DNA of 64,000 nt from Kumtagia sp963839725 (GTDB lineage Bacteria; Pseudomonadota; Alphaproteobacteria; Rhizobiales; Rhizobiaceae). The stretch spans positions 124,001 to 188,000 of the forward strand of contig CAWIWT010000001.1 of NCBI GenBank assembly GCA_963839725.1, given 5' to 3'. The notes beneath the pieces are model-generated. The model saw only the letters and a program-made list of their open reading frames with translations, searched no databases and was not told the DNA's origin. Shown piece by piece: positions 63,765 to 64,000 of this stretch; the first letter of the stretch is position 1; every line of letters begins with the position of its first letter. A program made the position numbers and the translations under genes.

Positions 63765-63945
63765 CACCTTACCCTCTCCCCGTAAGAACGGGCAGAGGGG
63801 CAGCCAACGTTGGGCCTATTCACCGACGTTGGTGATTGGCGGGTTCGGGTGCGGCAGCTCTCGTCTCCCCGGTTTTTGCGGCAGGGCAATCGCATTACCG
63901 CATCGGCTTCCGAAAATCGGATTCCGATTTTCGGGCCGATGCGTT
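63765..63945. repeat. Repeats at the right edge
   Basis: ACCCTCTCCCCGTAAGAACGGGCAGAGGGG (63773-63800) is a hairpin-type repeat. 63898-63943 holds GCATCGGCTTCCGAAAATCG paired with CGATTTTCGGGCCGATGC, a near-perfect 20-base stem. No gene is seen from 63727 to 64000. Confidence 0.7.
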
Positions 63946-64000
63946 GGGTCTGCCGTAGCCTTCCGGGTTGCCGTTCACTTCCGCAACATGGCGCACTATG

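Overview
The window is a high-GC chromosomal segment that looks like an alphaproteobacterium of the order Rhizobiales, most likely Mesorhizobium or a close relative (Phyllobacteriaceae). The case rests on the smoE-F-G-K/mtlK/FGGY-kinase polyol operon, the core block tsaB-rimI-plsC-miaB-phoH-ybeY-corC, the tandem-domain ALDH16, and dense GC-rich palindromic repeats of types common in that family. The genus call is inference; no rRNA or tRNA gene is present to support it.

Layout. 1-2.7 kb: end of a urease operon (ureC 3' end, ureE, ureF, a small unknown gene of lower GC, ureG). 3.3-4.9 kb: a class II aldolase and a HAD phosphatase. 5.2-17.7 kb: polyol uptake and catabolism (SorC-type regulator, LysR regulator, smoEFGK, mannitol dehydrogenase, an SDR, a HAD phosphatase, a pentulokinase-type FGGY kinase). 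18-23.4 kb: a branched-chain-amino-acid-type ABC transporter with a toxin-antitoxin pair between its binding-protein and permease genes. 23.4-27.1 kb: minus-strand pncB, membrane protein and pncA, i.e. NAD salvage. 27.3-29.4 kb: a ParDE pair and a MATE exporter. 29.8-37.3 kb: a tightly coupled operon of a molybdenum hydroxylase (FAD subunit plus a fused 2Fe-2S/molybdopterin subunit), a 6-hydroxynicotinate-reductase-like protein, a UPF0280 (ApbE-like) protein, an AA_synth (DUF1185) protein and a MarR regulator. 37.4-42.3 kb, minus strand: an amino-acid-type binding protein and the hydantoinase/oxoprolinase pair HyuB/HyuA. 42.5-47.2 kb: ferredoxin-NADP reductase, deoC and ALDH16. 47.6-51.6 kb: sulfate transporter cysP-T-W-A. 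52.4-56.9 kb: a small lipoprotein, a one-piece hydantoinase/oxoprolinase and malate synthase G. 57.1-63.7 kb: conserved housekeeping block.

How genes may work together. The most interesting part is 23-43 kb. NAD-salvage genes that make and use nicotinate lie near a molybdenum hydroxylase, a reductase resembling the one that reduces 6-hydroxynicotinate with ferredoxin, a possible flavin transferase, cyclic-amide hydrolases and a ferredoxin reductase. Near-identical 13-bp dyads lie before the hydroxylase operon and before hyuA. I infer a reductive N-heterocycle (possibly nicotinate) pathway; the substrate is not proven by sequence.

Two features run through the whole window. First, about twenty GC-rich palindromic repeats occupy intergenic space, and three lie in frame inside proteins, adding 35-65 residues each; other copies supply a C-terminus, an N-terminus or Shine-Dalgarno-like tails. 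Second, five genes with otherwise intact, family-like sequence carry seven one-base indels, with a possible eighth in deoC. This looks more like sequence error than gene decay, but cannot be settled here.
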